Shown one piece after another: positions 53,801 to 64,000 of a stretch of 64,000 nucleotides of DNA. Position 1 is the stretch's first letter; every line of letters starts with the position of its first letter. The notes below the pieces were generated by a model. The model had not been told where the DNA came from and ran no database searches. It was given only the letters and a program-made list of their open reading frames with translations. Source of the stretch: Hippasteria phrygiana (taxonomy: Eukaryota; Echinodermata; Asteroidea; Valvatida; Goniasteridae); the NCBI GenBank assembly GCA_037893225.1, contig JAZGUH010000326.1:1612001-1676000 (forward strand). Direction: 5' to 3'. A program made the position numbers and the translations under genes.

Positions 53801-53892
53801 TGCATGAAAGATCAACCAAATTAAGTAATTTTGACATGTATGGATAGCTTAGATCTGGCGCTACATGTTGCAATCATCGGCGGCTTCTTAGA
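50882..53892 (+). repeat. V-marked HOR unit D, 13-mer, 3,011 bp
   Basis: Same monomer order and length as unit B at a shift of 4,863 bp, including cttgtcgag near 52,047, tttgcggcc near 53,244 and gtattgatag near 53,376. B plus C (4,863 bp) therefore behaves as one larger unit that was copied. D lacks the two-base patch seen in B at 48,728 and 48,781. Confidence 0.9.
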
Positions 53893-56800
53893 GTTAAAAC
53901 TTGTGGAGAAAATTCAAACCTCGCAATGTTTATTTTCTTTCCGGCCAACATCTGTGTACGTGTTACCGTCTATTTATTGCTCCATGCCTGTCAAATTCCC
54001 TAGGGTATGGACTTGCTTTACTCATTCATAATTGCATGAAATATCAACCAAATTCAGTAATTTTGACATGTATGGATAGCTTAGATCTGGCGCTACATGT
54101 TGCAATCATCGGCGGCTTCGTAGAGTTAACACTTGTGGAGAAAATTCAAACCTCGCAATGTTTATTTTCTTTCCGGCCAACATCTGTGTACATATTACCG
54201 TCTATTTATTGCTCCATGCATGTCAAATTCCCTGGGGTATGGACTTGCTTTATTCATTCATAATTGCATGAAATATCAACCAAATGCAGTAATTTTGACA
54301 TGTATGGATAGCTTAGATCTGGCGCTACATGTTGCAATCATCGGCGGCTTCTTAGAGTTAAAACTTGTGGAGAAAATTCAAACCTCGCAATGTTTATTTT
54401 CTTTCCGGCCAACATCTGTGTACATGTTACCGTCTATTTATTGCTCCATGCATGTCAAATTCCCTGGGGTATGGACTTGCTTTACTCATTCATAATTGCA
54501 TGAAATATCAACCAAATGCAGTAATTTTGACATGTATGGATAGCTTAGATCTGGCGCTACATGTTGCAATTATCGGCGGCTTCTTAGAGTTAAAACTTGT
54601 CGAGAAAATTCAAACCTCGCAATGTTTATTTTCTTTCCGGCCAACATCTGTGTACATGTTACCGTCTATTTATTGCTCCATGCATGTCAAATTCCCTGGG
54701 GTATGGACTTGCTTTACTCATTCATAATTGCATGAAATATCAACCAAATTCAGTCATTTTGACATGTATGGATAGCTTAGATCTGGCGCTACATGTTGCA
54801 ATTATCGGCGGCTTCTTAGAGTTAACACTTGTGGAGAAAATTCAAACCTCGCAATGTTTATTTTCTTTCCGGCCAACATCTGTGTACATATTACCTTCTA
54901 TTTATTGCTCCATGCATGTCAAATTCCCTGGGGTATGGACTTGCTTTATTCATTCATAATTGCATGAAATATCAACCAAATGCAGTAATTTTGACATGTA
55001 TGGATAGCTTAGATCTGGCGCTACATGTTGTAATCATCGGCGGCTTCTTAGAGTTAAAACTTGTGGAGAAAATTCAAACCTCGCAATGTTTATTTTCTTT
55101 CCGGCCAACATCTGTGTACATATTACCGTCTATTTATTGCTCCATGCATGTCAAATTCCCTGGGGTATGGACTTGCTTTATTCATTCATAATTGCATGAA
55201 ATATCAACCAAATACAGTAATTTTGACATGTATGGATAGCTTAGATCTGGCGCTACATGTTGCAATTATCGGCGGCTTCTTAGAGTTAAAACTTGTGGAG
55301 AAAATTCAAACCTCGCAATGTTTATTTTCTTTCCGGCCAACATCTGTGTACATGTTACCGTCTATTTATTGCTCCATGCATGTCAAATTCCCTGGGGTAT
55401 GACTTGCTTTACTCATTCATAATTGCATGAAATATCAACCAAATTCAGTAATTTTGACATGTATGGATAGCTTAGATCTGGCGCTACATGTTGCAATCAT
55501 CGGCGGCTTCTTAGAGTTAAAACTTGTGGAGAAAATTCAAACCTCGCAATGTTTATTTTCTTTCCGGCCAACATCTGTGTACATGTTACCGTCTATTTAT
55601 TGCTCCATGCCTGTCAAATTCCCTGGGGTATGACTTGCTTTACTCATTCATAATTGCATGAAATATCAACCAAATTCAGTAATTTTGACATGTATGGATA
55701 GCTTAGATCTGGCGCTACATGTTGCAATCATCGGCGGCTTCTTAGATTTAAAACTTGTGGAGAAAATTCAAACCTCGCAATGTTTATTTTCTTTCCGGCC
55801 AACATCTGTGTACATGTTACCGTCTATTTATTGCTCCATGCATGTCAAATTCCCTGGGGTATGACTTGCTTTACTCATTCATAATTGCATGAAATATCAA
55901 CCAAATTAAGTAATTTTGACATGTATGGATAGCTTAGATCTGGCGCTACATGTTGCAATCATCGGCGGCTTCTTAGAGTTAAAACTTGTGGAGAAAATTC
56001 AAACCTCGCAATGTTTATTTTCTTTCCGGCCAACATCTGTGTACATATTACCGTCTATTTATTGCTCCATGCATGTCAAATTCCCTGGGGTATGGACTTG
56101 CTTTATTCATTCATAATTGCATGAAATATCAACCAAATGCAGTAATTTTGACATGTATGGATAGCTTAGATCTGGCGCTACATGTTGCAATCATCGGCGG
56201 CTTCTTAGAGTTAAAACTTGTGGAGAAAATTCAAACCTCGCAATGTTTATTTTCTTTCCGGCCAACATCTGTGTACATGTTACCGTCTATTTATTGCTCC
56301 ATGCATGTCAAATTCCCTAGGGTATGACTTGCTTTACTCATTCATAATTGCATGAAATATAAACCAAATACAGTAATTTTGACATGTATGGATAGCTTAG
56401 ATCTGGCGCTACATGTTGCAATCATCGGCGGCTTCTTAGAGTTAAAACTTGTGGAGAAAATTCAAACCTCGCAATGTTTATTTTCTTTCCGGCCAACATC
56501 TGTGTACATATTACCGTCTATTTATTGCTCCATGCATGTCAAATTCCCTGGGGTATGGACTTGCTTTATTCATTCATAATTGCATGAAATATCAACCAAA
56601 TGCAGTAATTTTGACATGTATGGATAGCTTAGATCTGGCGCTACATGTTGCAATCATCGGCGGCTTCTTAGAGTTAAAACTTGTGGAGAAAATTCAAACC
56701 TCGCAATGTTTATTTTCTTTCCGGCCAACATCTGTGTACATGTTACCGTCTATTTATTGCTCCATGCATGTCAAATTCCCTAGGGTATGACTTGCTTTAC

Positions 56801-57829
56801 TCATTCATAATTGCATGAAATATAAACCAAATACAGTAATTTTGACATGTATGGATAGCTTAGATCTGGCGCTACATGTTGCAATTATCGGCGGCTTCTT
56901 AGAGTTAAAACTTGTGGAGAAAATTCAAACCTCGCAATGTTTATTTTCTTTCCGGCCAACATCTGTGTACATATTACCGTCTATTTATTGCTCCATGCAT
57001 GTCAAATTCCCTGGGGTATGGACTTGCTTTATTCATTCATAATTGCATGAAATATCAACCAAATACAGTAATTTTGACATGTATGGATAGCTTAGATCTG
57101 GCGCTACATGTTGCAATTATCGGCGGCTTCTTAGAGTTAAAACTTGTGGAGAAAATTCAAACCTCGCAATGTTTATTTTCTTTCCGGCCAACATCTGTGT
57201 ACATATTTCCTTCTATTTTTTGCTCCATGCCTGTCAAATTCCCTGGGGTATGACTTGCTTTACTCATTCATAATTGCATAATATATAAACCAAATACAGT
57301 AATTTTGACATGTATGGATAGCTTAGATCTGGCGCTACATGTTGCAATTATCGGCGGCTTCTTAGAGTTAAAACTTGTGGAGAAAATTCAAACCTCGCAA
57401 TGTTTATTTTCTTTCCGGCCAACATCTGTGTACATATTACCGTCTATTTATTGCTCCATGCATGTCAAATTCCCTGGGGTATGGACTTGCTTTATTCATT
57501 CATAATTGCATGAAATATCAACCAAATACAGTAATTTTGACATGTATGGATAGCTTAGATCTGGCGCTACATGTTGCAATTATCGGCGGCTTCTTAGAGT
57601 TAAAACTTGTTGAGAAAATTCAAACCTCGCAATGTTTATTTTCTTTCCGGCCAACATCTGTGTACATATTTCCTTCTATTTTTTGCTCCATGCCTGTCAA
57701 ATTCCCTGGGGTATGACTTGCTTTACTCATTCATAATTGCATAATATATCAACCAAATTCAGTAATTTTGACATGTATTGATAGCTTAGATCTGGCGCTA
57801 CATGTTGCAATCATCGGCGGCTTCTTAGA
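53893..57829 (+). repeat. V-marked HOR unit E, 17-mer, 3,937 bp
   Basis: The order is V-I-M-M-I-I-M-M-M-I-M-I-M-I-E-I-E. Compared with unit A it lacks a D-M pair (462 bp) near its start. The M at 54,357 is a 232-bp ccctggggtatggac form where A has a 231-bp ccctagggtatgac form, as expected if the deletion joined two M monomers internally. From 55,516 it matches 43,242 onward in A at a shift of 12,274 bp, including gatttaaaac (43,471 and 55,745). It carries cttgtcgag near 54,596. Confidence 0.88.
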
Positions 57830-58987
57830 GTTAAAACTTGTGGAGAAAATTCAAACCTCGCAATGTTTATTTTCTTTCCGGCCAACATCTGTGTACATGT
57901 TACCGTCTATTTATTGCTCCATGCATGTCAAATTCCCTGGGGTATGACTTGCTTTACTCATTCATAATTGCATGAAATATAAACCAAATACAGTAATTTT
58001 GACATGTATGGATAGCTTAGATCTGGCGCTACATGTTGCAATTATCGGCGGCTTCTTAGAGTTAAAACTTGTGGAGAAAATTAAAACCTCGCAATGTTTA
58101 TTTTCTTTCCGGCCAACATCTGTGTACATATTACCGTCTATTTATTGCTCCATGCATGTCAAATTCCCTGGGGTATGGACTTGCTTTATTCATTCATAAT
58201 TGCATGAAATATCAACCAAATACAGTAATTTTGACATGTATGGATCGCTTAGATCTGGCGCTACATGTTGCAATTATCGGCGGCTTCTTAGAGTTAAAAC
58301 TTGTGGAGAAAATTCAAACCTCGCAATGTTTATTTTCTTTCCGGCCAACATCTGTGTACATATTACCGTCTATTTATTGCTCCATGCATGTCAAATTCCC
58401 TGGGGTATGGACTTGCTTTATTCATTCATAATTGCATGAAATATCAACCAAATACAGTAATTTTGACATGTATGGATAGCTTAGATCTGGCGCTACATGT
58501 TGCAATTATCGGCGGCTTCTTAGAGTTAAAACTTGTGGAGAAAATTCAAACCTCGCAATGTTTATTTTCTTTCCGGCCAACATCTGTGTACATATTTCCT
58601 TCTATTTATTGCTCCATGCCTGTCAAATTCCCTGGGGTATGACTTGCTTTACTCATTCATAATTGCATGAAATATCAACCAAATTAAGTAATTTTGACAT
58701 GTATGGATAGCTTAGATCTGGCGCTACATGTTGCAATCATCGGCGGCTTCTTAGAGTTAAAACTTGTGGAGAAAATTCAAACCTCGCAATGTTTATTTTC
58801 TTTCCGGCCAACATCTGTGTACATATTACCGTCTATTTATTGCTCCATGCATGTCAAATTCCCTGGGGTATGGACTTGCTTTATTCATTCATAATAGCAT
58901 GAAATATCAACCAAATGCAGTAATTTTGACATGTATGGATAGCTTAGATCTGGCGCTACATGTTGCAATCATCGGCGGCTTCTTAGA
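57830..58987 (+). repeat. 5-mer M-I-I-E'-I
   Basis: M with gtattgatag just before it (57,775), I with attaaaacc near 58,082, another I, then an unusual monomer at 58,525 combining tttccttct of E with ctatttattgc of D, then I. The E' monomer lacks the t84 of E, so it is either an intermediate or a recombinant between the D and E types. A private ggatcgctt lies near 58,243 and ataatagcatg near 58,893. Confidence 0.78.
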
Positions 58988-59912
58988 GTTAAAACTTGTG
59001 GAGAAAATTCAAACCTCGCAATGTTTATTTTCTTTCCGGCCAACATCTGTGTACATATTACCGTCTATTTATTGCTCCATGCATGTCAAATTCCCTGGGG
59101 TATGGACTTGCTTTATTCATTCATAATTGCATGAAATATCAACCAAATACAGTAATTTTGACATGTATGGATAGCTTAGATCTGGCGCTACATGTTGCAA
59201 TTATCGGCGGCTTCTTAGAGTTAAAACTTGTGGAGAAAATTCAAACCTCGCAATGTTTATTTTCTTTCCGGCCAACATCTGTGTACATATTTCCTTCTAT
59301 TTTTTGCTCCATGCCTGTCAAATTCCCTGGGGTATGACTTGCTTTACTCATTCATAATTGCATGAAATATCAACCAAATTCAGTAATTTTGACATGTATT
59401 GATAGCTTAGATCTGGCGCTACATGTTGCAATCATCGGCGGCTTCTTAGAGTTAAAACTTGTGGAGAAAATTCAAACCTCGCAATGTTTATTTTCTTTCC
59501 GGCCAACATCTGTGTACATGTTACCGTCTATTTATTGCTCCATGCATGTCAAATTCCCTGGGGTATGACTTGCTTTACTCATTCATAATTGCATGAAATA
59601 TCAACCAAATTCAGTAATTTTGACATGTATGGATAGCTTAGATCTGGCGCTACATGTTGCAATCATCGGCGGCTTCTTAGAGTTAAAACTTGTGGAGAAA
59701 ATTCAAACCTCGCAATGTTTATTTTCTTTCCGGCCAACATCTGTGTACATATTACCGTCTATTTATTGCTCCATGCATGTCAAATTCCCTAGGGTATGAC
59801 TTGCTTTACTCATTCATAATTGCATGAAATATAAACCAAATACAGTAATTTTGACATGTATGGATAGCTTAGATCTGGCGCTACATGTTGCAATTATCGG
59901 CGGCTTCTTAGA
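58988..59912 (+). repeat. Tetramer I-E-M-I, 925 bp
   Basis: First of five in-register tetramers whose second position is E or D. The E monomer here (tttccttct, ctattttttgc) is followed by ordinary tgcatgaaat rather than the tgcataatat seen after most other E monomers. Confidence 0.82.
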
Positions 59913-60837
59913 GTTAAAACTTGTGGAGAAAATTCAAACCTCGCAATGTTTATTTTCTTTCCGGCCAACATCTGTGTACATATTACCGTCTATTTATTGC
60001 TCCATGCATGTCAAATTCCCTGGGGTATGGACTTGCTTTATTCATTCATAATTGCATGAAATATCAACCAAATACAGTAATTTTGACATGTATGGATAGC
60101 TTAGATCTGGCGCTACATGTTGCAATTATCGGCGGCTTCTTAGAGTTAAAACTTGTGGAGAAAATTCAAACCTCGCAATGTTTATTTTCTTTCCGGCCAA
60201 CATCTGTGTACATATTTCCTTCTATTTTTTGCTCCATGCCTGTCAAATTCCCTGGGGTATGACTTGCTTTACTCATTCATAATTGCATGAAATATCAACC
60301 AAATTCAGTAATTTTGACATGTATGGATAGCTTAGATCTGGCGCTACATGTTGCAATCAGCGGCGGCTTCTTAGAGTTAAAACTTGTGGAGAAAATTCAA
60401 ACCTCGCAATGTTTATTTTCTTTCCGGCCAACATCTGTGTACATGTTACCGTCTATTTATTGCTCCATGCATGTCAAATTCCCTGGGGTATGACTTGCTT
60501 TACTCATTCATAATTGCATGAAATATCAACCAAATTCAGTAATTTTGACATGTATGGATAGCTTAGATCTGGCGCTACATGTTGCAATCATCGGCGGCTT
60601 CTTAGAGTTAAAACTTGTGGAGAAAATTCAAACCTCGCAATGTTTATTTTCTTTCCGGCCAACATCTGTGTACATGTTACCGTCTATTTATTGCTCCATG
60701 CATGTCAAATTCCCTGGGGTATGACTTGCTTTACTCATTCATAATTGCATGAAATATCAACCAAATACAGTAATTTTGACATGTATGGATAGCTTAGATC
60801 TGGCGCTACATGTTGCAATTATCGGCGGCTTCTTAGA
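59913..60837 (+). repeat. Tetramer I-E-M-M, 925 bp
   Basis: Second in-register tetramer. A private change caatcagcgg lies near 60,355. This contains the last E monomer in the window (starting 60,145). Confidence 0.82.
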
Positions 60838-61763
60838 GTTAACACTTGTGGAGAAAATTCAAACCTCGCAATGTTTATTTTCTTTCCGGCCAACATCTGT
60901 GTACATGTTACCGTCTATTTATTGCTCCATGCATGTCAAATTCCCTGGGGTATGGACTTGCTTTACTCATTCATAATTGCATGAAATATCAACCAAATTC
61001 AGTAATGTTGACATGTATGGATAGCTTAGATCTGGCGCTACATGTTGCAATTATCGGCGGCTTCTTAGAGTTAAAACTTGTGGAGAAAATTCAAACCTCG
61101 CAATGTTTATTTTCTTTCCGGCCAACATCTGTGTGCATATTACCTTCTATTTATTGCTCCATGCCTGTCAAATTCCCTGGGGTATGACTTGCTTTACTCA
61201 TTCATAATTGCATGAAATATCAACCAAATTAAGTAATTTTGACATGTATGGATAGCTTAGATCTGGCGCTACATGTTGCAATCATCGGCGGCTTCTTAGA
61301 GTTAAAACTTGTGGAGAAAATTCAAACCTCGCAATGTTTATTTTCTTTCCGGCCAACATCTGTGTACATATTACCGTCTATTTATTGCTCCATGCATGTC
61401 AAATTCCCTGGGGTATGGACTTGCTTTATTCATTCATAATTGCATGAAATATCAACCAAATGCAGTAATTTTGACATGTATGGATAGCTTAGATCTGGCG
61501 CTACATGTTGCAATCATCGGCGGCTTCTTAGAGTTAAAACTTGTAGAGAAAATTCAAACCTCGCAATGTTTATTTTCTTTCCGGCCAACATCTGTGTACA
61601 TGTTACCGTCTATTTATTGCTCCATGCATGTCAAATTCCCTGGGGTATGACTTGCTTTACTCATTCATAATTGCATGAAATATCAACCAAATTAAGTAAT
61701 TTTGACATGTATGGATAGCTTAGATCTGGCGCTACATGTTGCAATTATCGGCGGCTTCTTAGA
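60838..61763 (+). repeat. Tetramer M-D-I-M, 926 bp
   Basis: Third in-register tetramer. The second position is now D instead of E. A private change gtaatgttg lies near 61,004 and cttgtagag near 61,541. Confidence 0.82.
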
Positions 61764-62689
61764 GTTAAAACTTGTGGAGAAAATTCAAACCTCGCAATGT
61801 TTATTTTCTTTCCGGCCAACATCTGTGTACATGTTACCGTCTATTTATTGCTCCATGCATGTCAAATTCCCTGGGGTATGGACTTGCTTTACTCATTCAT
61901 AATTGCATGAAATATCAACCAAATTCAGTAATTTTGACATGTATGGATAGCTTAGATCTGGCGCTACATGTTGCAATTATCGGCGGCTTCTTAGAGTTAA
62001 AACTTGTGGAGAAAATTCAAACCTCGCAATGTTTATTTTCTTTCCGGCCAACATCTGTGTGCATATTACCTTCTATTTATTGCTCCATGCCTGTCAAATT
62101 CCCTGGGGTATGACTTGCTTTACTCATTCATAATTGCATGAAATATCAACCAAATTCAGTAATTTTGACATGTATGGATAGCTTAGATCTGGCGCTACAT
62201 GTTGCAATCATCGGCGGCTTCTTAGAGTTAAAACTTGTGGAGAAAATTCAAACCTCGCAATGTTTATTTTCTTTCCGGCCAACATCTGTGTACATGTTAC
62301 CGTCTATTTATTGCTCCATGCATGTCAAATTCCCTGGGGTATGACTTGCTTTACTCATTCATAATTGCATGAAATATCAACCAAATTAAGTAATTTTGAC
62401 ATGTATGGATAGCTTAGATCTGGCGCTACATGTTGCAATTATCGGCGGCTTCTTAGAGTTAACACTTGTGGAGAAAATTCAAACCTCGCAATGTTTATTT
62501 TCTTTCCGGCCAACATCTGTGTACATGTTACCGTCTATTTATTGCTCCATGCATGTCAAATTCCCTGGGGTATGGACTTGCTTTACTCATTCATAATTGC
62601 ATGAAATATCAACCAAATTCAGTAATTTTGACATGTATGGATAGCATAGATCTGGCGCTACATGTTGCAATCATCGGCGGCTTCTTAGA
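61764..62689 (+). repeat. Tetramer M-D-M-M, 926 bp
   Basis: Fourth in-register tetramer, with D in second position. It contains gcatagatc near 62,644, a change also seen near 1,113. Confidence 0.82.
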
Positions 62690-63616
62690 GTTAAAACTTG
62701 TGGAGAAAATTCAAACCTCGCAATGTTTATTTTCTTTACGGCCAACATCTGTGTACATGTTACCGTCTATTTATTGCTCCATGCATGTCAAATTCCCTGG
62801 GGTATGGACTTGCTTTACTCATTCATAATTGCATGAAATATCAACCAAATTCAGTAATTTTGACATGTATGGATAGCTTAGATCTGGCGCTACATGTTGC
62901 AATTATCGGCGGCTTCTTAGAGTTAACACTTGTGGAGAAAATTCAAACCTCGCAATGTTTATTTTCTTTCCGGCCAACATCTGTGTGCATATTACCTTCT
63001 ATTTATTGCTCCATGCCTGTCAAATTCCCTGGGCTATGACTTGCTTTACTCATTCATAATTGCATGAAATATCAACCAAATTCAGTAATTTTGACATGTA
63101 TGGATAGCTTAGATCTGGCGCTACATGTTGCAATCATCGGCGGCTTCTTAGAGTTAAAACTTGTGGAGAAAATTCAAACCTCGCAATGTTTATTTTCTTT
63201 ACGGCCAACATCTGTGTACATGTTACCGTCTATTTATTGCTCCATGCCTGTCAAATTCCCTAGGGTATGGACTTGCTTTACTCATTCATAATTGCATGAA
63301 ATATCAACCAAATTCAGTAATTTTGACATGTATGGATAGCTTAGATCTGGCGCTACATGTTGCAATTATCGGCGGCTTCTTAGAGTTAACACTTGTGGAG
63401 AAAATTCAAACCTCGCAATGTTTATTTTCTTTCCGGCCAACATCTGTGTACATATTACCGTCTATTTATTGCTCCATGCATGTCAAATTCCCTGGGGTAT
63501 GGACTTGCTTTATTCATTCATAATTGCATGAAATATCAACCAAATGCAGTAATTTTGACATGTATGGATAGCTTAGATCTGGCGCTACATGTTGCAATCA
63601 TCGGCGGCTTCTTAGA
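62690..63616 (+). repeat. Tetramer M-D-M-I, 927 bp
   Basis: Fifth in-register tetramer. Two M monomers share tttacggcc (62,736 and 63,199, 463 bp apart), which points to copying between them. The D has gggctatgac, and the next M has catgcctg plus ctagggtatgg. The same D-M pair lies at 33,289-33,751 and 36,761-37,223. Confidence 0.82.
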
Positions 63617-64000
63617 GTTAAAACTTGTGGAGAAAATTAAAACCTCGCAATGTTTATTTTCTTTCCGGCCAACATCTGTGTACATGTTACCGTCTATTTA
63701 TTGCTCCATGCATGTCAAATTCCCTAGGGTATGACTTGCTTTACTCATTCATAATTGCATGAAATATAAACCAAATACAGTAATTTTGACATGTATGGAT
63801 AGCTTAGATCTGGCGCTACATGTTGCAATTATCGGCGGCTTCTTAGAGTTAAAACTTGTGGAGAAAATTCAAACCTCGCAATGTTTATTTTCTTTCCGGC
63901 CAACAGCTGTGTACATATTACCGTCTATTTATTGCTCCATGCATGTCAAATTCCCTGGGGTATGGACTTGCTTTATTCATTCATAATTGCATGAAATATC
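63617..64000 (+). repeat. Terminal M monomer and truncated I monomer
   Basis: An M monomer with attaaaacc (near 63,637), as in the first monomer of the window, then an I monomer with aacagctgtg (63,903) cut by the window end after 153 bases. The array evidently continues past the window. Confidence 0.85.

Larger units (their letters stand above)
1..64000 (+). repeat. Satellite DNA array, ~231-232 bp monomer, ~276 head-to-tail copies
   Basis: Every part of the window is the same monomer repeated in one orientation. The landmark cttgtggag recurs every 230-232 bases from position 8 to position 63,855; the only larger departures are two 204-bp monomers carrying a 28-bp deletion. Monomers differ mostly by substitutions at a small set of diagnostic sites and by a 1-bp G indel, so pairs are typically 95% identical or better. 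No unique sequence, transposon or inversion interrupts the array, and both window ends cut it mid-monomer. Blocks of several monomers recur as higher-order units, as is usual in homogenised centromeric or pericentromeric satellites. The chromosomal location and species are inferred no further than eukaryotic heterochromatin. An assembly that expanded or collapsed copies cannot be excluded from sequence alone. Confidence 0.98.

Noticed and set aside
58200..58439. A 79-codon frame in the third plus-strand frame
   Set aside because: The private change ggatcgctt near 58,246 removes a stop codon that all other monomers have in this frame, so it is a chance opening.
9..63986. Hundreds of overlapping plus-strand reading frames of 66-122 codons with near-identical products
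   Set aside because: They follow the repeat period, overlap in different frames and mostly need TTG starts. They are broken freely by the 1-bp indel and by the common ttaag variant, which is a TAA stop in the frame starting at the tgcatg motif. There is no promoter, spacing or intron logic. I treat them as non-coding.
1..64000. CRISPR array
   Set aside because: The unit is 231 bp with no short repeat alternating with unique spacers, and there are no cas genes; all of the sequence is repeat.
1..64000. CENP-B box in the monomer
   Set aside because: No match to the TTCG....A..CGGG core on either strand. The few ttcg occurrences (ggcttcgtag and gcttcgatc variants) lack the rest of the motif.
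1..64000. Telomeric or subtelomeric repeats, suggested by cctaggg and taggg strings
   Set aside because: They occur once per monomer at the a110 site and never in tandem, so they are part of the satellite.
1..64000. Transposon, LTR or rDNA spacer origin for the array
   Set aside because: No polyprotein or transposase sequence, terminal repeats, target-site duplications or rRNA segments. The 15-bp inverted repeat is internal and too little to assign an element.
1..64000. Naming a species or a known satellite family
   Set aside because: I do not recognise the monomer, and the base composition and monomer length are not diagnostic. A database search would be needed.
1..64000. tRNA genes or RNA polymerase III internal promoters in the monomer
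   Set aside because: No convincing A-box plus B-box pair and no cloverleaf; the only notable pairing is the 15-bp long-range stem.

Overview
The whole 64,000-base window is one uninterrupted head-to-tail array of a single satellite DNA family. The monomer is about 231-232 bp and about 38% GC. Roughly 276 monomers fill the window, all in the same orientation. Both window ends lie inside the array, so its flanks are not seen. I find no believable gene, RNA gene, transposon, inversion, CRISPR array or unique DNA. Short plus-strand reading frames occur in nearly every monomer, but they are by-products of the repeat. A multi-kilobase tandem array with higher-order repeat (HOR) organisation points to a eukaryotic chromosome, most likely a centromeric, pericentromeric or other heterochromatic block. 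I do not recognise the satellite and cannot name the taxon.

Monomer coordinates used here: monomer base 1 is window base 1 (the g of gttaaaac), and monomer 1 is window 1-232. Monomers differ at a few diagnostic sites and are named by them. L has acctg at bases 66-70, I has acata, M has acatg and V has acgtg. D has gcata plus ccttct (t76) and catgcctg (c96). E has acata followed by tttcc (t73), t76, t84 and c96. A single-G indel (tatggac or tatgac, near base 117) makes monomers 232 or 231 bp. A few are 230 bp.

Layout. Left domain, 1-28,661: L, I and M monomers only. It holds 5/6-mers (1-3,934), L-I-M-M tetramers and relatives (3,935-7,639), a 12/10/10/14/9-mer family (7,640-20,373), a 9-mer with partial recopying (21,532-24,314), and a 1,594-bp tandem duplication carrying a 28-bp deletion (25,474-28,661). 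Transition, 28,662-38,843: five consecutive 231-bp M monomers, then a 15-mer of 3,472 bp present twice in tandem, in which D monomers first appear. Right domain, 38,844-64,000: L monomers are gone and D/E monomers are frequent. It holds M-D-D-M tetramers, then a V-marked family in which a 21-mer, 13-mer, 8-mer, 13-mer and 17-mer differ by whole-monomer deletions, then in-register tetramers to near the end.

No genes act together here. The history is one of local amplification by unequal exchange, whole-monomer deletion and apparent short gene conversion. The most distinctive property of the monomer is a 15-bp inverted repeat (bases 89-103 with 170-184), which is imperfect in D and E monomers. 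Phases and types were read by eye from the sequence; no alignment or database search was run.
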